Source of the DNA: Chamaecyparis obtusa | Lineage: Eukaryota > Streptophyta > Pinopsida > Cupressales > Cupressaceae | Length of the DNA stretch: 64,000 nucleotides | Assembly: GCA_027943335.1 (NCBI GenBank) | Contig: BSBK01003560.1 | Location: 2,171,001-2,235,000 of the forward strand | Direction: 5' to 3' | Shown: positions 23,233 to 35,337 of the stretch, in pieces | Position numbering within the stretch: the stretch's first letter is position 1 | Layout of the letters: the number at the start of each line of letters is the position of its first letter | The notes under the pieces: generated by a model | What the model was told of the DNA's origin: nothing | What the model saw: the letters and a program-made list of their open reading frames with translations, nothing else | Databases searched by the model: none | Made by a program: the position numbers and the translations under genes

Positions 23233-25197
23233 TTTGGAAGTAAATGTTATATAAAAAGAGATGTTTTTTTTGGAAAATTTGATCCCAAAAGTGATGAAGG
23301 CATAATTTTGGGTTATTCAACTAAGAGAAATGCTTACAAATGTTTTAATAAAAGTACTAATAAAATGATTGAAATTTCTAATGTCAAGATTGATGAATTT
23401 CCTAAGAAATATGAGGAAATAAGCAAGAAGGATACAAAAGATGATCAAGGAATAGAGTTTATTGAACCAGAAGAGCCTAGACTAGTAAAGCAAAACAATA
23501 AGAAAGAAATAGTGCAACTGGAAGAAGAAGTTACTAGGTATGAAAAATTAATCCCAAGATATGTGAAAATGAATCATTCTTCTGATCAAATAATTGGTGA
23601 TAAGAATACATGTGTGTTGACAAGAAGTAAGGTTAGAGAAAGCACATGTCTGATGTCACAATTTGAGCCCAAAATAGTAAAGGAAGTAGTCAAATATGAT
23701 GACTGGGTGAGAGAAATGCATGAATAATTGGATTATATTGAGAAGAATGAAACCTAGACTCGTATGCCAAGTCCAGAAGAAAAAAATGTGATAGGTACAA
23801 AATGGGTTTTTAGGAATACATTAAATGAGGATAGTGAAGTTATTAGAAACAAAGAAAGACTTGTGTGTAAAGGTTCTACACAAGAAGAAGGCTTGGATTA
23901 TGGTAAGACATTTTCTCTTATAGAAAGATTGGAAGGTGTTAGGATACTACTTACTTATGTTGCATTCAATAATTCAAAGTTTATCAAATGGATGTAAAAT
24001 CAACATGTTTGAATGGAATTCCAAAGTAAGAGGTCTACATTGAGCAACCAGATGGATTTGCATCAACCAAGGATACAAACATTGTATGCAAACTTCAAGA
24101 AACATTCTATGGTTTGAAGCAAGCCCCTAGATCATGGTATGGAATATTTCTCTCTTATCTCATTAGGATTGGTTTCAATAGGACTTTTGATGATAGTATT
24201 GTTTACTTAAAGGATGAAGGTGAAAATATATTAATTGTTTAAGTCTTTTTTGATGACATAATTTTTGGTGGTGGTGATGAGATGAGTATGTCTTTTTCTG
24301 ATGAGATGAAAAAAGAATTTTAAATGTCAATGATAGGATAAATAAAATTCTTCATAGGATTGCAGGTATCATAGTTGGACAATGGAATATACATATGTTA
24401 ATCTAAATATGTGAAGGAGGTGTTGAAGATTGTTGGCATGGAAGATTCTATACCAGATGGTACTCCTATGATTACAGGTTATAAACTATTTAGGGATGAT
24501 GAATCTGAGTCTTTTGATTCCATTTATATAGGTCCATGATAGGGAAGGTACACTATATTGTGCACAGAAGATTAGATATTGTGAAAGTAGTTGGTATAGT
24601 TGTAAGGTTTAAGTAAAACTTGAAGAAGTCACACATGGTTGCATTGAAGAGAATCTTTATATATCTAAAAGACCTATGTATTATAGATTATGGTATTCTC
24701 ATGAAGGTGATTTTTTTCTAAGTATTTTTATTGATGTTGATTGGGTAGGTAATGTTGATGATTGAAAGAGTATAAGTGGTGGTGCATTCTTTCTAGGTGG
24801 TAGGCTTGTGTCTTGGACAAGAAAGAAATAGAATTGTATATCTCAATCCCTTGTTGAAGTAGAATATGTGGATGCATCTATCAATTGCACACAAGTATCT
24901 TTGATGAAGAAAATCCTAGAAGGGATTAAGGAGAAGGTAATAGAATTGGAGATAATTTATTGTGATAATACCAATGCTATAAATATTTTCAAGAACCTAG
25001 TTATGAACTTAAAGACTAAGAACATTGCTATTAAGTATCATTTCTTGAGAGAACATGTGCAAGAGAAAGTGGTGAGGTTGGAGTACATTCCAAATAAAGA
25101 GAAAATTGTAGATATCTTTACCAAATCACTTCCTAAGAATACTTTTGAGTATCTTAGAGGTAAGTTGGAGGTCATGCCCCTACCTAGGCAAAATTAA
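23233..25197 (+). pseudogene. Copia-C pol, second part: integrase end, RT, RNase H
   Basis: It continues the frame interrupted at 17477 (GSKCYIKRD, then GIILGYSTKRNAYKCF-like residues). A charged linker (23308-23727) precedes RT. The RT has GTKWVFRN, YGKTFS, a MDV..CLNG segment, GLKQAPRSWY and FFDDIIFGG (about 24246-24273), where the usual YVDD is FFDD. RNase H shows GGAFFLGGRLVSW, CDNTNAINI, and KYHFLREHV and FTKSLP near the end at 25195. The DD pair survives, but V/F changes and about ten stops make it inactive. Stops are again mostly Gln or Trp positions. Confidence 0.88.
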
Positions 25198-25554
25198 GAT
25201 GCAAATGTTATATCAATCTAGTGGGTATTACTATTTTATTTTTTAGTGGATTGATGTAAAGGGTACTACTCCTTAGGGGGAGCAGTCAGATAGATGAAGT
25301 CTTGAGCATTATGGAACCTTTTGAATTGTTGTTAAAGGGGAGAATAAATAAGAGGATGATTACCAAGTAAGGGGGAGAATAGAAGAGTATAAAAATGAGA
25401 GATAAACTATGAAGATTAGATAAATAGGGAGATAGAAGCTTGTATGTTTCCATTTGGTGTGTTGCCATCTGATAAAGATGAATTCAAAGTGTTGTGGTTC
25501 AAGAACATGTTTGGTATTGATTGGTGTGTTTCCATCAATGCCAAAGGGTGAGGT
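25198..25554 (+). other. Copia-C 3' untranslated segment with polypurine tract
   Basis: Non-coding, with several short G-runs (TTAGGGGGAGCA at about 25273, AAGGGGAGAA, AAGGGGGAGAA). The LTR-proximal tract CCAAAGGGTGAGG lies at 25541-25553. Confidence 0.75.
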
Positions 25555-27054
25555 TGTTGGTATAATTGATTCATACGAGACAAGTAAGTATGTTGATGGC
25601 TTGATGATGTGTTTTTCCATTTATGTTGTTATCATTGATGTCAACTTAGGTGTTCTTGGTTGACCATGGTCTTGATATACCAAGTTATGATGGATAAGAT
25701 GAATTGAGAGTTATATTGTGAATTATGGTGTGTGTTTTGGAACATCTATTCTAGAGGTGTGTAAAATTATATATCTATGATCACACATGTGTATGATGAT
25801 TTTTTATGCAAGTTAGAGCTAGTGTGATTAAGAAAGGAAATCAGTTTAGTAATGAAGGAACAAAGAAGAAATATTTGATTGTTGTGTCCCACAGATATGG
25901 AATCAGGTGTTGTAGTCTGAGTTGTGTGATTTTAATGACATTATTGGATTTTTTTTGCAATCACATCAATATTGATGATCGTTGGATATAGTTATAGAAT
26001 TATGAGGTTTAGGACAATGAAGAAAGAAAAGAATAGTGAAGAAAAATCGGTTATATCCTTAACTAGTGATGGCAAATCAATTTGAGATGATGGTTAAGTA
26101 TTCCAAATTATGTGATGACATGTCTAAGATGACATGGAATGTTAGGTATGATTATTATTAGTTGATTTGATTGATAATTCATTAAGAGGTGCATGAACAT
26201 AGGGAAGTGTAATATGTTTGACCTTTTCTTTGTCAAATCGATGGTGCAATGGATCTAGAGGCCAACATGAAGTTGAAATTATAATTGTTTATTGGTAACA
26301 CATTTTAAGGTTGAAGGATTGAGTAGGAATTAATTGTAATGATGGAATTCAAATATAATATGGGTCTTAGCCAACCTAGTTAGTGAAAAACATATTTTCT
26401 ATATATTTGATGTATTAGGAGAAGTGAAGAGGTAGATCATGAATACATGAGTGATTAGAATGTTTGGATGTCCTACATGTGAATCAGATATTGAGATTGA
26501 ACTAGATTTGTACTAGTATAGGAGAAGTGTTGTTTTATCGAATCATTATTCTTGTTGTTCCATAATTGTTAGAGCAAGTTAAATCTCTTAATTGGGTAGA
26601 TCCTAATAGATATTCTTGTAAAATCCTTTACCAGGTTGGTACTTTAGCTAGTGTCTGAAGTCCTCTAACAAGGCTACTCCTAATAGGGCTAGATGTGAAT
26701 CCCTTAACAAGGTGGCTCTTAATAGGGTCTATTCTTAATCACATCATTACAAGCTTTTAATAGGGCTAATCTTTTAACCAGGTGTGCTCTAGAAGAGTAC
26801 ATTTTTCTTAGTGGAAGATATCCTCATTTTTGTTTTTCCCAAGTTGGTTTTCCACAATAAAAACATTGGTGTTATGTGTTGAATTTGTGTGGATTCTTAA
26901 TTTGATGTATGTTTATCACAAGTAAAATTTATTTATTGCATGCATGTGGTAAATTTTTGAAGAATAAGTTTTATCATATGAGATTTATGTTTATTGGTAG
27001 ATTATTGACTCACCCCCCCCCCCTCAATAATATTAGGGCCTAATTATTCTAATA
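25555..27054 (+). repeat. 3' LTR of Copia-C (1.5 kb)
   Basis: It starts TGTTGGTATAATTG after the polypurine tract and ends TTCTAATA at 27054 (terminal CA changed to TA), after a run of 12 C at about 27012-27023. The U5 part carries repeated AACAGG/AATAGGG-type motifs. It is related to the Copia-D LTR: both start with a TTGGTATA segment, share TTGATGTCAACTTAG about 70 bp in, and end with similar sequence. Confidence 0.85.
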
Positions 27055-27059
27055 GTGTA

Positions 27060-28250
27060 TTTTTACCAAACCTGACCACACCACCATCAAATTCATCTAG
27101 CTTTATGAACTTACTTTTATAACCGATCATGTGATGTGAGAACCCACTTTCAATAACCCACTCATTGTTATGTTCCATGTGAGAAACCAATTCCTTTTAT
27201 CCTTTAGCGGTATCTTCTTTCATTACAAAAAACACTATCTCTTCTTCTTCATTATCTTCCGACTCTTCAGCAATTACACCTTCATCTACTGCAACATAAA
27301 AAAATTCTTCCCTTTTCCCTTGAATCTTTGGGTCTTCTCTTTTTGTTCACCATTAGGACACTTGGCAACAATATGTCATATCTTGTTACATGAAAAGTGT
27401 TTCAAAGGTAACTTATCTTTATAGTTACCAGAACCTCTAGGTAATCTTCTTGCAAGTAATGCTTCAAGTTCTTCTTGCTTCTTCTCTTCATCCAAGATAG
27501 TTTCAAGTTCCCTATAATAAATTTTCATGTAGGCAGATTCATGACTTATCTATTTTCCCTTCTTCTCTGATTATAATTACAAAGAGGCCTTAAAATTTTC
27601 TTTGACTTTAGGAATATTATTATCATAGTTACTTAATTCAAAAGCAGTGCGCTTACCAATCAATCCATCAATAGAGATAGTAACAAATGTACTCAATTCT
27701 TGTATAGTAGAAAATCTAATGGCATAAGAAGGTAGCAATATTCTCAACATTTTAATTACCACATCTTCTTCTTCAATTTTTCCTCTAGCACTTATGTTGG
27801 AACCAACATCTTCTTTTATCCTTTGTCCATATTGAGCAATGTTTTCACCTTCCACTATTTGTATGTCATCATATTTTCCTTTTAGATTAGAAACCCTAGC
27901 TTTTTTAACATGTTTGTCTCCACCATAGATTAGATTCAACTTTTCCCAAACATTAAAGGTAGTCTCAAGTCCATGAATATCAATATATTCGGCTTTAGAC
28001 AAGGTACTTGAAATTACTTCCAGTGCTTGCATGTTCAACTATTTTTCCTTCAGTTGATATGAATTAAGAGTCCCGATAGGAGAAACATATTTGGTCTCAA
28101 CATGATTCTAGAATTGTGGCCACATACCCTTTAGGTATATCTTCATCTGATTACTCCATATGATGTAGTTGTCTCTTGTAAACTTAGACCTTCCTTCTTC
28201 ATAATTGGATATTTTCCTTAAGCTATTAAGCTTACCACAAAGAGGACCTA
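27060..28250 (-). pseudogene. Copia-D gag and protease start
   Basis: On the minus strand the open stretch 28038-27577 is the copia gag domain (UBN2/DUF4219-like): FNVWEKLNLIYGG, LKGKYDDIQIVEGENIAQY, ISIDGLIGKRTAFEL. Upstream in the same region, NYIIWSNQMKIYLKG-like residues mark the gag N-terminus. A zinc knuckle follows at about 27395-27350, reading CFKHFSCNK with a stop near its centre. The protease (about 27145-27100) reads WVIESGFSHHM, with Glu for the catalytic Asp and Phe for Cys, then GGVVRFGKN, where it is cut. The same protease segment is intact in Copia-C, so the two belong to close subfamilies. Confidence 0.82.
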
Positions 28251-28264
28251 GGATATGATACAAA
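28251..28264 (-). promoter_or_regulatory. Degenerate primer-binding site of Copia-D
   Basis: The minus strand reads TTGTATCATATCC next to the LTR end. This is an initiator-Met type site (TGGTATCAGAGCC) with several changes. Confidence 0.5.
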
Positions 28265-28265
28265 T

Positions 28266-29728
28266 TGTTAGTATTATAAGGTCTAAGATTACTAAGAGGG
28301 AGGGTGAATTATTAATCTATCAAATTAGAACTTTTCACAGATCTTTCAATAACATTAACAACATTCATCAACTTTAAACCTTATGCAACAATGAACAATG
28401 AAGAAAATGAAACCATCCAAACATGAAACACAATAACACTAATATTTTTATCATGGAAACCCTTGATCAGAGGGAAAAACCATGATGGGAATTAGCACCC
28501 ACTAATAATTTTCACTCTTTTAAAGTATGACTAGTTAAACATCTAACCATGTTAGGAGCTTACAATGATTCCTTGTTAGGATTAGACCCTTTTAGGAGTC
28601 ACTCGATTAATGGATTGACCTCTATCCATGTTAGGATTAAATTTCTTAAAGGATTTAAACCCTAATTAAAGAGTCACCTGGTTAAAGGATTTACTTGATC
28701 AAGACCTGTTAGGATCTACCTGATTAAGGGATTTTCTTGCATAACCTATTAGGATTCAAAAAATACAATGATCTAGGTGTAGCACTTCTCCTCTTCTTGT
28801 TCAAATCCAATTAAGCACAACACTTTTGCCTCTCACGGACAATCTTCACACCTCACTCGACCACACCTTTGCATCTACAATCTACACTTGCACAATTCAT
28901 TGATTTACATATAAATACATTACATGTCCATTAGGGCATTAGCTATTTTTAAAAGCATATTAAATTTGAATTTAATTCATTACAATTATTCTCTATCAAT
29001 CCTTGAACCCTGAAACATATTATCAATCTATAATATTCAATTACAAATTCAAGTCGGCCACAAGATCCATCACACATCAATTTAAAACAAGAACAGTCAA
29101 AATTTATTTGACTTCCCCAACAAAATTTCAAAACTTGATAGATCCGATCACCTCAAATAATGAAATAATAAATCAAAATTATAAATATGTTATGCCATGT
29201 CACCTTTTCAACTTGATCATGAAAACATCCACTACAACTTATTGCATCATCACTGCTCACTGATCTAACACCAACTGCTTAACACATGTTCAAACATTTT
29301 CAGTATGGCACAAAATGATCTTATGTCAACTGAAACAATGCCTTGTAGTACTCCAATCCTATAGATATCATGGTATCAATCACATATCCAAGCCTAAATA
29401 ATCATATCACAACCAAAACACTTGGATCTATACTAATTTGATAAAACAATCAAATCATTCAACATTTTTTCTTCAATCTTCCATGTTGCTATATTATCGA
29501 TCATAACTCTCTACATACTTATTTCCAGCCACTATGGTCATACATATAGAAATAATAAACATCACTAAGTCTTCCTCTCCAACCACACACTCTAGTGCCT
29601 TCACATACTCACCACATATTAGATTCAACAACTCAAACACTTATCAACTCACTCTCAATCAACACACTACTAAGTTGACATCAATGACAACACAATAACT
29701 AATCTTCCTATCATCAACCTATACCAAT
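28266..29728 (-). repeat. 5' LTR of Copia-D (about 1.46 kb)
   Basis: On the minus strand it begins near TGATTGGTATAGG and ends TACTAACA before the primer site. The U5 region has the copia-type spaced AACAGG/TTAGGA motifs (plus 28540-28750). No gene on either strand; the open stretches inside it (28949-29263) are chance ORFs. The outer end is inferred by alignment to the Copia-C LTR start. Confidence 0.72.
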
Positions 29729-30547
29729 CACTCAATCAAACTTTTTTATTTGAAAAAATACTCTAAAGATAATTAAAATTTAATCAATGATGTTTTTTAT
29801 AATATTTTCATTTTTGGAAAATAACATTAAGTATAGAGATGAATAAAGGAAAGACATATTGGCATAGACACTATCAGATAGTGTTATTGAAAAAAAGGAA
29901 GGGTTATCAGAAAAGTTTATCAAAAAGTGTTAGAGATGAAAAGAAAAGAAAATGTTATGAACAAGGATGACATGAAATTATAAAAAATGGTTTATGGAAG
30001 TTTGAGAAACCCTAATCAGGGCAAGCAACTATAAGAGGAGATCAAAGGCAAAGGTAAGATATAGACAGAGAGATACAGATGAGAAGATGCAGATTGAAGT
30101 AAAGAATAGTGGAGAGAGATGTTATCATAAAATATCAAAGGATTAGATATCAAATGAATATCAGAGTAGAAGAAGAGAGAAAGAAGATCTAACAATATTT
30201 TGGAGAAAGCATCTACATGCCAAATTTCTTGTTGATTTATTCCTAACTCTTGGGACTCTAGGGGTGAAATAGGTTCGCCATACCCAGTTTTGTGCCATTA
30301 TGGGGTATCCATGGTTCCTAAATGATCCTAATATTTACTAAGTACATTGGGGACATGCTCCTTGTGTTTTGAGAGAACACCCACACCCTTATTCTAAGAG
30401 AAAATTAAATGGTCATAGGGTGCTCCCGTTTAAGCTCAATCGGAGGTGTCTCACAAATAGTTTTTCTATATGTTAGGTATATGATTCTCTCACTAATGTT
30501 TTATTATCTATGCATGTTTCAAATAGGTTAGGTTTTCACTGATCACA
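29729..30547 (+). repeat. 5' LTR fragment of the Tat-like element
   Basis: 30246-30547 matches the last ~300 bp of the 3' LTR (55670-55971) closely, including the CTTGGGACTCTAGGGG and TGCCATTATGGGGTATCCATGG segments, and ends GATCACA. Upstream of 30246 I see no clear match to the 3' LTR's U3, although the length would allow it. That part is purine-rich with AGAGAGATACAGATGAGAAG words and a TATA-like ACTATAAGAGG at about 30030. Confidence 0.7.
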
Positions 30548-30549
30548 TT

Positions 30550-30567
30550 TTGGCATGCCTGATGGGA
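30550..30567 (+). promoter_or_regulatory. Probable primer-binding site of the Tat-like element
   Basis: TTGGCATGCCTGATGGGACC begins two to three bases after the LTR end. It is not the initiator-Met type; I do not assign a tRNA. Confidence 0.45.
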
Positions 30568-33500
30568 CCCCACCATGCTCTTCAAACTACTTTTTAAAGA
30601 TTTTTGGTCAAAAAACTCACTTTTTGGGACATCCTAGGCATCTTTGGAGGCATATTCATATGACATTCATTACCTAGCATGAATTTCTATATGGGAACCC
30701 CCCAAGTGTCTTACTAGAGAATGTGTATTTTTTTATGGGCTTTTAAAGGTATTTTTAGGCCTTTTTCCCACCTTCTGGCATGAATTATCATATGGGAAGC
30801 CCTGTTTTGCCATATGGGAACCTATGTAAAATTTTAAAAATTTTAAGCATAGAATAACCTGTCATGGATTTACATATGGGAAAAAAAGGGAATTTGTGAA
30901 GCCCTAAACTTGGTCTTCATTGGTTTTGAGGGCTCATTTAGGCCTCCTAGTGACCCTAAACTTCAAATTTGCAGGTTCTAACTCCATGCTCTTGGAGGTA
31001 CTCCTTGGAAGGAAAGTTGATCACCAAAAAATAAAATTTTAAGGCTCATTAACTCTATTTATGTTTAGGAACTAAAAAACCTCATTTCTTGGGCTTAAAA
31101 TGAACTTTCATTCACTCTTGAATGCCTTAAAAGAGACTAAATCTGCATATCTTTCCTAAATAGTTCAAAAATAATCCTAATCAATCCTAAAGTGATAAAA
31201 AATCACTCATAATGTGTTTTTTTTGTCTAAAAAGAACTTTATTCATCCAAACTTAAGTATTTTAGGGTTTCATGCAATCTAGGAACACTTCAAATTTTGA
31301 GTGCTTAAAAGGGACTAGAATCTGCATATCTTTTCTAAGCTATTTAAAATCAATCCTAAAGTTTCCTAAACCAATCTTGATGATTTTTTTTTGGTTGAAA
31401 TGAAATTCATTTACAAATCTTGAATGTTTTGAAAGTTTTATGCAAGTCTCAAAGTGCAAGTCTAGGAAAGGTTTCATAATTTTGAACTAAACACCAAATC
31501 TTGAATGGCCCTAAAGAAATAAAGAAAATTCAATATCAAAGTCATTTATTTTGAGTCCTAAAGATATACAATATTGAATTCACAAAGTGAAAAAAAAGAA
31601 ATTTCATTTCTCAAATCAAATTTCAAATAGGATCCTAAAGGGAAAATTCAATCTCGAATGCAGAAGGATAAAACACTTGCAACATCTTTCTAAGAGATTT
31701 CTTTTCTAGTTTCAAGGAAAGAAAAATAAAATCCTAAACATGTTTTCTTGAAGTTATTGGTATAGAACACACTTAATCAATTTGGAAATGCACTCTTTTT
31801 GATGTGTTTCTAGGAGTCTTTCAAATTTTGCAAAACCTATTTAGACTAAGTGATGTAAAACAAATGGAACTAGGAAAAATTCATTTGTTTTACTTCTACC
31901 TACCCAAAGAGAAAAGTGCTTCCTCTTTGGAGAATGACCTCAAATTGGTACTTCCCCAACTGGTATATAAATAAAGCACTGAGAAAACTCTCATTTCATC
32001 CCCTCAAGCTTGGGCAATGCGTGTTGATGGTAGCTTGAGTTAGGTGAATATTCCTACTATTTGGGCATGATCAACTAGGCTCTTAAGTGAGTTATGTGTA
32101 TACAAATCAATTGGGAGGATACCAAAGATTAAATTAGACACCTATTAAATAGAGGCTTCCTGATCTACTCCTGAAGGTATCAAAATCTTTGTGCAAGGAC
32201 CAATCCAAGTGGTTTCCTAGATTACCTGAAGATTACTCACCATATGTATTCCTTTTTGGGATACCAAGTTATGGGCAAAGATTTTGATACTATCTTGTCT
32301 CTAGATAGTTCTTGTTTGAAGTGTTTTCAAAGTTTCAAAATTAGTGCAAAAACATCTGTCAGAACATACACATTTTTGGAAACACTATCGAAATCAGTGG
32401 TCATCATTTGCTTGTATCCCACAGAGTTGCCTTCTCCTTTTTAGGATTTCTTTCAGAATATCTCTTGAGTCTTTTTTGTCCTTTTCCATTGGAGATAGAT
32501 CAAAATTGGAAGCCAAATCAGGAACCTATCAAAACATCAAGTTACCAAAGCATTGATTTAGAAGATCCAATTTCCAAAACCTTCTAAACTATGTCTGATT
32601 CCATCAAGCATAAGAAAGCCAAGCTACCAAATTCCCATGTTTATCAGGGAGAATAAGATTGCAGAAAGAGACCTAAAAGATCACCAACCTTCCCTAAAGG
32701 CAATCCAAGCAAAAACCAAGTATTAAGAGAAACTAGAAAATGTGGGTTATACAGAAGAGTAAAACAATTTCTAGCCCAATTCTAGGTCAATCATCTCTTT
32801 GTCAACCTAGAGAGTGAGGACTAGTTTGGCTCATCACATATCCATCATTCCTTCAAAAACCCATAATCCTAACTCTGCATCCTTGCATCCTAGATCATCC
32901 TTAGCTACATCTTTGCATCATTATTCATCCTTAGATGCATCATAGATCATCCTTGCATACTAATTTATCCTCTAGAAATAGCATCATTTGGTCATCCTCC
33001 ATCATCCTCCATCAGAAATCCAAAATCCAAATCCTTACCTCATCCCATCATCCTTGATCCCTAAATCCAAAATCCAACATCCAAGTTAGAATCCAGAATC
33101 CTTGAACCAAATCCTAACACTTAGTATCATATATTTTGAGTTTCTCAATCCTTATCCTAAATTAGAATCTACCCAACACTACCCTTTGAATGAGCATTGT
33201 TTAGGGCATCTTGTACTTGTCTTTTTAGGCCTCATCATCTCGAGCAAGAAATTGGCATACACTGGCAAGGATGCCATCTTCCAAAGATCACCAATATATC
33301 TTAGGTTGATAATCCATATCCTCTTTGATCCTACATCAGGAAGTAGCAACTCATTGCCAACACTTAGTAATCATCCACCAGAATTGTCATCCAGAATCTT
33401 CCATCGTCCTCAAACCAATTAGAATCCCACCATCCTTTATTTGAGCTAAATCATTACATCATATCCTTAGGTTTTTCATAGGCTTATCCTAATCCACCAT

Positions 33501-33602
33501 CCTTAAATTTATTTAGATCTGCATCCACCATCCTTATAAGTTTTCTTAGAAACATCTTGCATTCACCCATCATCAACATCTTCATCCTTAGGTCTGTATT
33601 TC
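30568..33602 (+). other. Long untranslated leader of the Tat-like element
   Basis: About 3 kb without a convincing ORF, as is usual in Tat/Ogre elements. Two quasi-repeats with TTAAAAG[AG]GACTA.AATCTGCATATCTTT lie at about 31130 and 31300 in a tract of degenerate ~165 bp units (31040-31500). 32860-33120 is rich in ATCC/CATCC words. The stretch 33102-33422 is open for 106 codons but matches nothing I know and lies in biased sequence. Confidence 0.6.
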
Positions 33603-34442
33603 ATGCCTGCTGAGATGTGAGCCAGGAAGAGAAGGAATATGGATCCCAACTTGGCCACTAGTTCATCTAATCCCAACAATCCTACTAGCATGATGGTGAC
33701 CTATGATTCTCAACCCCCATAGGTCAAGAATGTATGGGAAGGTCCAACTGAACCCCCACTTCATTCTCTATGGAAGCATTCATGAGTCATCTTGGGCATG
33801 CACAAATGGTAAGTGAAATCATTGATCAAAATAAATGGGCTATATTGGAAAAAATTGTGCAAGAGGGTACTCCCATCCCTCCACACCTTAAAAAATTCAA
33901 CCCCTCAAAACCCATCCATATCCCCGCTGAAGCATATGCCACCATCATACAACAAATTCATGATCTTGACTTGGAAATATCTCAGGTAGCCTCACCTATC
34001 CCCCATCTCTTGCAAAGCAGCTTTGCAAGTCCCACAATACAAACAACAACACAATCCAATCCCTTCTCCATCATGGGAATGCCACCATCATCTACAACAT
34101 CTCAAGCTACCACTCAGGACCAAAGCTTCAAACAAACTCAACCTCCACCTCCCACAAAAACCACCACACAAGAAGCTCCTCTACATTTTATGAGCCAAGC
34201 CTCCTAGGAAGAATCATCCTTTTGGGGGGAACACAATCATTCCCATCTTTTACTAAGTAAACTTCTGCATCAATACCATCCTTTCTGGGGGGCAACACAA
34301 TTGTTCCCCTCTTTCACCCAGAAAGCTTCCACATCAACATCACCTTTCTCGAAAGGAAACACAAGTTCTGCCTCCCATTTCTTAGTAAGCTTTCATCCAA
34401 GCATTCCTTGTTCTACGTACATTCCTCATCCACCTTTATTTC
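33603..34442 (+). pseudogene. Tat-like gag, N-terminal part
   Basis: It probably starts at ATG 33603 (MPAEM then a TGA), shifts frame, and is open at 33770-34207 (LGHAQMVSEIIDQNKWAILEK, IHIPAEAYATIIQQI). A Pro/Gln/Ser/Thr-rich low-complexity part follows, running past a TAG at 34205 to the insertion point. The same frame joins the sequence after chromovirus B at 40796. Role: capsid precursor. Confidence 0.65.
34438..34442. repeat. Target-site duplication ATTTC, left copy
   Basis: Matches 40791-40795 on the other side of chromovirus B. Confidence 0.9.
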
Positions 34443-35289
34443 TAATGAAGGGTGCTCCCCTTAATACCACAAACACATAATAGAAATAGAGAAACAACAA
34501 CAATTTCCAAGAACAAAAAATGGGCTTCTTATTATCTCCACAAATGTGGAATTCCAAATTTTAGAATTACAATATGCAAAGCCACATGGGAGTTCCCCTT
34601 ACAAGATTATGTAGGAAAAAGCCTTGAATAATTACCCAGATCTACCCAAAACAACCATAGACAACACTATGGGCCTTCTTTATACAGGCAATTTCCACCG
34701 CCTGAGAAGGTTCCAAAAATTTAGCCCTTAGAGCCGACCAAACTTAGAATTATTTTATTTTTCAATTTATTACATCAAAGTCAACTCAAAATAACTTTTG
34801 AAACCTGAACATAAATTTTGAAGAAAATTTATTTTCTGCCATTTTAGGTGGCCCAACTTTTGGAGACCATAAGTCATCACCTATTGACCTGATTGACTAT
34901 TATGACCCCAATTCAGAAAGGGTGTGAGGATCTCTACAGTGCCTAACTTGCACAAGCTCTATTCAGCTGAAGCTTTGACCTCATTCGGGGCCTCTAAAGC
35001 CTTCAAAACTAAGTTCAAAGTTTCTGTACCCTGCTACCAATACCGAAATTTTTAAATATCTTCAAAACTAGAGTTGATCTAGCAATGAAACTTTATTGGC
35101 AGGCTGATATGACTAAGATGAACCTCCACATGTTAAATCAGAACATTATGAGATCGTATGACCAACTTACTAAAAATAGAAAGTTTCCATAAATAGAAGT
35201 TCTACACAAGATAGCCCTTATTGAAAAGAAACTAGAAATATTTTTGGGTGATGAAAGATTGCTCTTACACTCAAGATGCTCCTGCATCA
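34443..35289 (-). repeat. 3' LTR of chromovirus B (847 bp)
   Basis: The minus strand starts TGATGCAGGAGCATC and ends CCCTTCATTA (terminal CA now TA). A minus-strand TATAAAGAAGG lies at about 34675-34684. It is colinear with 39947-40790. Confidence 0.92.
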
Positions 35290-35337
35290 GAAACCCAAGG
35301 TAATTTGAAAAGTGACCCCGTCGCATCTCAGGTGTGA

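Larger units (their letters stand above)
16420..27054 (+). mobile_element. Copia-C: Ty1/copia element with its 5' part off-window, split by chromovirus A2
   Basis: The order protease, gag-pre-integrase, integrase, [A2 insertion 17478-23227], linker, RT, RNase H, polypurine tract, LTR is the Ty1/copia order, with integrase before RT. The 5' side is cut at 16420 by A1, so gag and the 5' LTR should lie left of the window. On the right the LTR ends at 27054 against the protease of the oppositely oriented Copia-D, suggesting Copia-C inserted into Copia-D. Confidence 0.85.
27055..29728 (-). mobile_element. Copia-D: 5' end of a Ty1/copia element
   Basis: On the minus strand this is 5' LTR, primer site, gag, zinc knuckle and the protease start. 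It stops abruptly at 27055, where Copia-C's LTR begins. The remaining pol should lie left of Copia-C, outside the window. Its own 5' end at 29728 abuts Tat-like LTR sequence, suggesting Copia-D inserted into that LTR. Confidence 0.78.

Noticed and set aside
28949..29263. ORFs on both strands near 29 kb
   Set aside because: They fall inside the Copia-D LTR, have no domain, and are ordinary for AT-rich sequence.
33102..33422. 106-codon ORF in the Tat-like leader
   Set aside because: It lies in compositionally biased leader sequence, matches no domain and is out of place for gag, which starts about 33603.
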